The notes under the pieces are model-generated. The model was not told the DNA's origin. It saw nothing but the letters and a program-made list of their open reading frames with translations, and did no database searches. Made by a program: the position numbers and the translations under genes. Shown here in pieces: positions 61,850 through 64,000 of a DNA stretch of 64,000 bases. Source of the stretch: SKLM01 sp964450435 (GTDB lineage Bacteria; Chloroflexota; Anaerolineae; B4-G1); the NCBI GenBank assembly GCA_964450435.1, contig CAYVCX010000004.1, positions 35,744 to 99,743 of the forward strand, given 5' to 3'. The number at the start of each line of letters is the position of its first letter. The first letter of the stretch is position 1.

Positions 61850-63178
61850 ATGAAGACGAGGCTTTCCTACCTGTGGGAGCAACTCCGCTCCAGCTACTGG
61901 TTCATCCCGACGGCGATGGTAGTCGCGGCGGTAGTGCTCTCAACGGCATCCGTTGCGCTCGATAGGGCCGCGGCACAGGCGTGGACGCACGCACGGTGGT
62001 GGCTGTACAGGGGCGGTCCGGCAGAGGCAAGCACCCTGCTCTCAACGATAGCCGGATCCATGGCCACTGTGGTCGGGGTCACGTTCTCGATCACCATCGT
62101 GACGCTTTCCCTGGCGTCGTCGCAGTTCGGCCCCCGGCTGCTACGAAGCTTCATGCGCGACACCGGCACGCAGGTGGTGCTCGGGACGTTCGTGGCCACG
62201 TTTGTCTACTCGGTGGTCGTGCTGCAGAGCATCAGCGCCGTCGAGGGCGGAGTATTCGTGCCCCGGACCGCGGTGGCCGTCGGCATCTTTCTGGCCGTAG
62301 CGAGCCTGTTCGTGCTCATCTACTTCATCCACCACATCTCGACGTCCATTCAAGCGGGGAACGTGATCGCAGCGATAGGTGTGGACCTGGACAGGGCGAT
62401 CGACTTCCTGTTTTCCGACGAGGACAGGGTGCTATCGGGGGAGCCGCGAGGGGGGGACGAGGGCGAATGGCCCGGAGAACTCGACCAGCCCGGCCGGCCG
62501 GTCCCGGCCACCCAGACGGGTTACTTACAGGCGATCGATCGGGACGAGTTGATGAGGTTGGCCACAGAAAGGGATCTGGTCCTCCGCCTCAGGTACCGGC
62601 CCGGCGACTTCATCGTGGAAGAGAGTGATCTAGTGATCGTCTGGCCCGCCGAGGAGACGGACGAGGAGATGATGGGGCGCGTAAACGACTGTTTCATTCT
62701 GGGCGCGCACCGGATACGGATCCAGGACGTGGAGCTTGCGCTGAACCAACTGGTGGAGATCGCCGTGCGCGCTCTCTCCGCAGGCATCAACGACCCGTTT
62801 ACGGCCATGGCGTGCATCGACCGACTGGGAGCCTCTCTGGTGCATTTAGCGGAGAGACAGATGCCCAAAGCCGGCCAGTACGACGACCAGGGACGCCTGC
62901 GCCTGATCAGGGACGTGGTAACGTTCGGTGGGGTGGTAGACGCAGCCTTCAACCAGATCCGGCAGAACGGGCGGGCGAACGTCGCGGTCATTATCCGCCT
63001 GCTGGAGGCGCTGGCCATCATCGCCACGCGTGCCCGGACAGAGGAGCAGCGAGGGGCGCTACGACGCCAGGCGGAGATGGTGTGGCGCGGCAGCAGGGAA
63101 GCTCTGCCCGAGACGATGGACCTGGAGGACGTCGAGAAGCGGTACCGCCTGGTGTTGACGGCACTGGGGGAGGGGTGA
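61850..63178 (+). CDS. DUF2254 integral membrane protein
   Basis: A 442-residue protein of the DUF2254 family. Four membrane helices lie in the first 170 residues (YWFIPTAMVVAAVVLS; GSMATVVGVTFSITIVTLSL; GTFVATFVYSVVVLQSI; AVAVGIFLAVASLFVLIYFIHH), followed by a cytosolic part with SAGINDPFTAMACIDRLG and helices to the end. The function is unknown; size and layout suggest a membrane transport or sensing role. GAGGAGG lies before the ATG. Confidence 0.85.
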   Translation: MKTRLSYLWEQLRSSYWFIPTAMVVAAVVLSTASVALDRAAAQAWTHARWWLYRGGPAEASTLLSTIAGSMATVVGVTFSITIVTLSLASSQFGPRLLRSFMRDTGTQVVLGTFVATFVYSVVVLQSISAVEGGVFVPRTAVAVGIFLAVASLFVLIYFIHHISTSIQAGNVIAAIGVDLDRAIDFLFSDEDRVLSGEPRGGDEGEWPGELDQPGRPVPATQTGYLQAIDRDELMRLATERDLVLRLRYRPGDFIVEESDLVIVWPAEETDEEMMGRVNDCFILGAHRIRIQDVELALNQLVEIAVRALSAGINDPFTAMACIDRLGASLVHLAERQMPKAGQYDDQGRLRLIRDVVTFGGVVDAAFNQIRQNGRANVAVIIRLLEALAIIATRARTEEQRGALRRQAEMVWRGSREALPETMDLEDVEKRYRLVLTALGEG

Positions 63179-63200
63179 AGTTCGCTGCGGCGGGGGGCTG

Positions 63201-63370
63201 AGCCGCCTCAGCGCTTGTGGGCGAGGGAACGGGGGGTCGCAGACCCCCTGGGCCATCTTCCCCGGGGTCACAAGTCCCCTGAGCCTGGCAGGGAGGGCGC
63301 AGACCCCCTGAGCGCCTGTGGGCGAGCCAGTCGGGGGTCGCTGAGCCGCTTGAGCACTTGCGGGCGAGCC
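63201..63370. repeat. Degenerate GC-rich repeats
   Basis: Three copies of a unit like CAGCGCTTGTGGGCGAG (63209-63225; 63310-63326; 63352-63368 with changes) and two of GGGGGTCGC(A/T)GA (63232-63243; 63333-63344). AGACCCCCTG occurs twice (63241, 63301). One copy forms a 7-bp hairpin GGGGGTC/GACCCCC. No gene is seen in 63179-63543. Confidence 0.6.
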
Positions 63371-63543
63371 AACTTGAAAACGTCCCGTCACGGCATATGG
63401 CACAATCTGGGCCGTATTGAGCATCATGAAACTGCTCTATGTCGGGCATACCTCCGGTTCTCCGAACGGCAAGAACAGGACCTCACCTGCCCGGGAAGAG
63501 GGAAGGGACCATTTCGCCGATCCTGCTTCTGATACGGGATGAC

Positions 63544-63906
63544 CTATGGCGTGGAGTATGCGTATCCCACTTCGCGATGAAGATCGGCCACCGCTCTATG
63601 GCCTCGTGAGCTGAAATGAAGCCCGTCCGATTGCCGCCACTCCGACGGCGGAGGCTGGTCGCCATCTGGGCCGTTAATCACCTCAAAGGTGCGAACAACG
63701 TGGACGCCGTGCCTGCTCGCAGCCCGCAACATGTAGCGGCGCCAGACTTCGTAGGCATGCTCCCTCATAAGCTCGAAGGTGCCGTCCTCCTTCCATTCGT
63801 CAACAAATCGAGCGGGAGTTCCGGTATCAGCTATGAGAATCAGGGTTTGACTTGGGCTTGCCAGCGACACGATCTCTGATAGTAGATCGTCGAATCCATC
63901 CTTCAT
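63544..63906 (-). CDS. SGNH-hydrolase-like C-terminal domain, partial
   Basis: A 120-residue protein that looks like the C-terminal half of an SGNH/GDSL hydrolase: the Asp-His dyad lies in SDGLHFSSRGHRAVADL, and LILIADTGTP and a helical part precede it. The N-terminal GDS and GxN blocks are absent from this frame, because TAA at 63922-63924 closes it upstream. It is therefore either a truncated gene or one broken near the window edge. It cannot be active as it stands. Confidence 0.5.
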   Translation of the reverse strand: MKDGFDDLLSEIVSLASPSQTLILIADTGTPARFVDEWKEDGTFELMREHAYEVWRRYMLRAASRHGVHVVRTFEVINGPDGDQPPPSEWRQSDGLHFSSRGHRAVADLHREVGYAYSTP

Positions 63907-64000
63907 GGGGCTGGTCGCTTCTTAGAGGCAATCCACGTCCACCCCTTCAGGACCTTTGGAGCCCGAACCCAATCGACCCCCTATGATGGTGGGGATGACG

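Noticed and set aside
63201..63370. CRISPR array
   Set aside because: Repeats are degenerate, irregularly spaced and without unique spacers; no cas genes are near.

Overview
The window looks like a chromosomal segment of an uncultivated, high-GC bacterium, most probably of the phylum Chloroflexota. The evidence is indirect: a secreted protein at 10996-14496 ends in the C-terminal tail WLPLVLR that is common in Chloroflexota exported proteins; IleRS has non-canonical class I signature motifs; DUF2270, DUF2254, DUF2207, DUF6485 and Zincin-type metallopeptidase genes occur together; and a GGPP-synthase-like/type 2 IPP isomerase pair is present. A run of 100 Ns (60214-60313) shows that this is a scaffold from a draft or metagenome assembly.

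Left part (1-20700): a small zincin-like protease; a minus-strand membrane pair (ferric-reductase-like haem protein and DUF2270); a type IIA topoisomerase operon (gyrB-gyrA) with a clear promoter; a HAD-PHP pair divergent from polX, with back-to-back promoters sharing one -35 region; a 1166-residue exported amidase-like multidomain protein with an SH3-like partner; ligA; rlmI; an MscS channel; and an orphan coiled-coil membrane protein.

Catabolic part (20700-34900): an operator-like palindrome overlaps the -10 box of a cluster holding a DUF2148 protein, two thiolase-fold proteins that lack the nucleophilic Cys, and two DUF35 zinc-ribbon/OB-fold proteins. A frameshifted ClC gene and a decayed asparaginase gene separate this from a two-subunit CoA transferase, an acyl-CoA dehydrogenase and birA. 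After a HIT gene come a complete thiolase and a 3-hydroxybutyryl-CoA dehydrogenase. Together these suggest degradation of an acyl-CoA substrate, possibly with a retro-aldol C-C cleavage by the Cys-less thiolase-fold/DUF35 complex. That is the best candidate for an undescribed system here.

Central part (35100-47940): nitrilase; a 6S-like RNA found from its secondary structure; a metallo-beta-lactamase-fold protein overlapping an RNase HI-like gene; an Ile-specific T-box leader that controls a GNAT gene with an in-frame stop and then ileS; a dksA-like/lspA/rluD operon; a phosphodiesterase; and the minus-strand isoprenoid pair (fni and a polyprenyl synthetase).

Right part (47960-64000): acpP; a four-gene envelope cluster (DUF2207, membrane-wHTH-zinc ribbon, coiled coil, SPFH-SHOCT); a CysS/MshC-type ligase; thioesterase; sugar nucleotidyltransferase; mreB; a small-gene operon (Trm112-like, membrane protein, DUF123, HEAT); RNase P RNA just before the assembly gap; YigZ; DUF2254; GC-rich degenerate repeats; and an SGNH-like C-terminal fragment. 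No tRNA, rRNA, insertion sequence, prophage or CRISPR array was seen.
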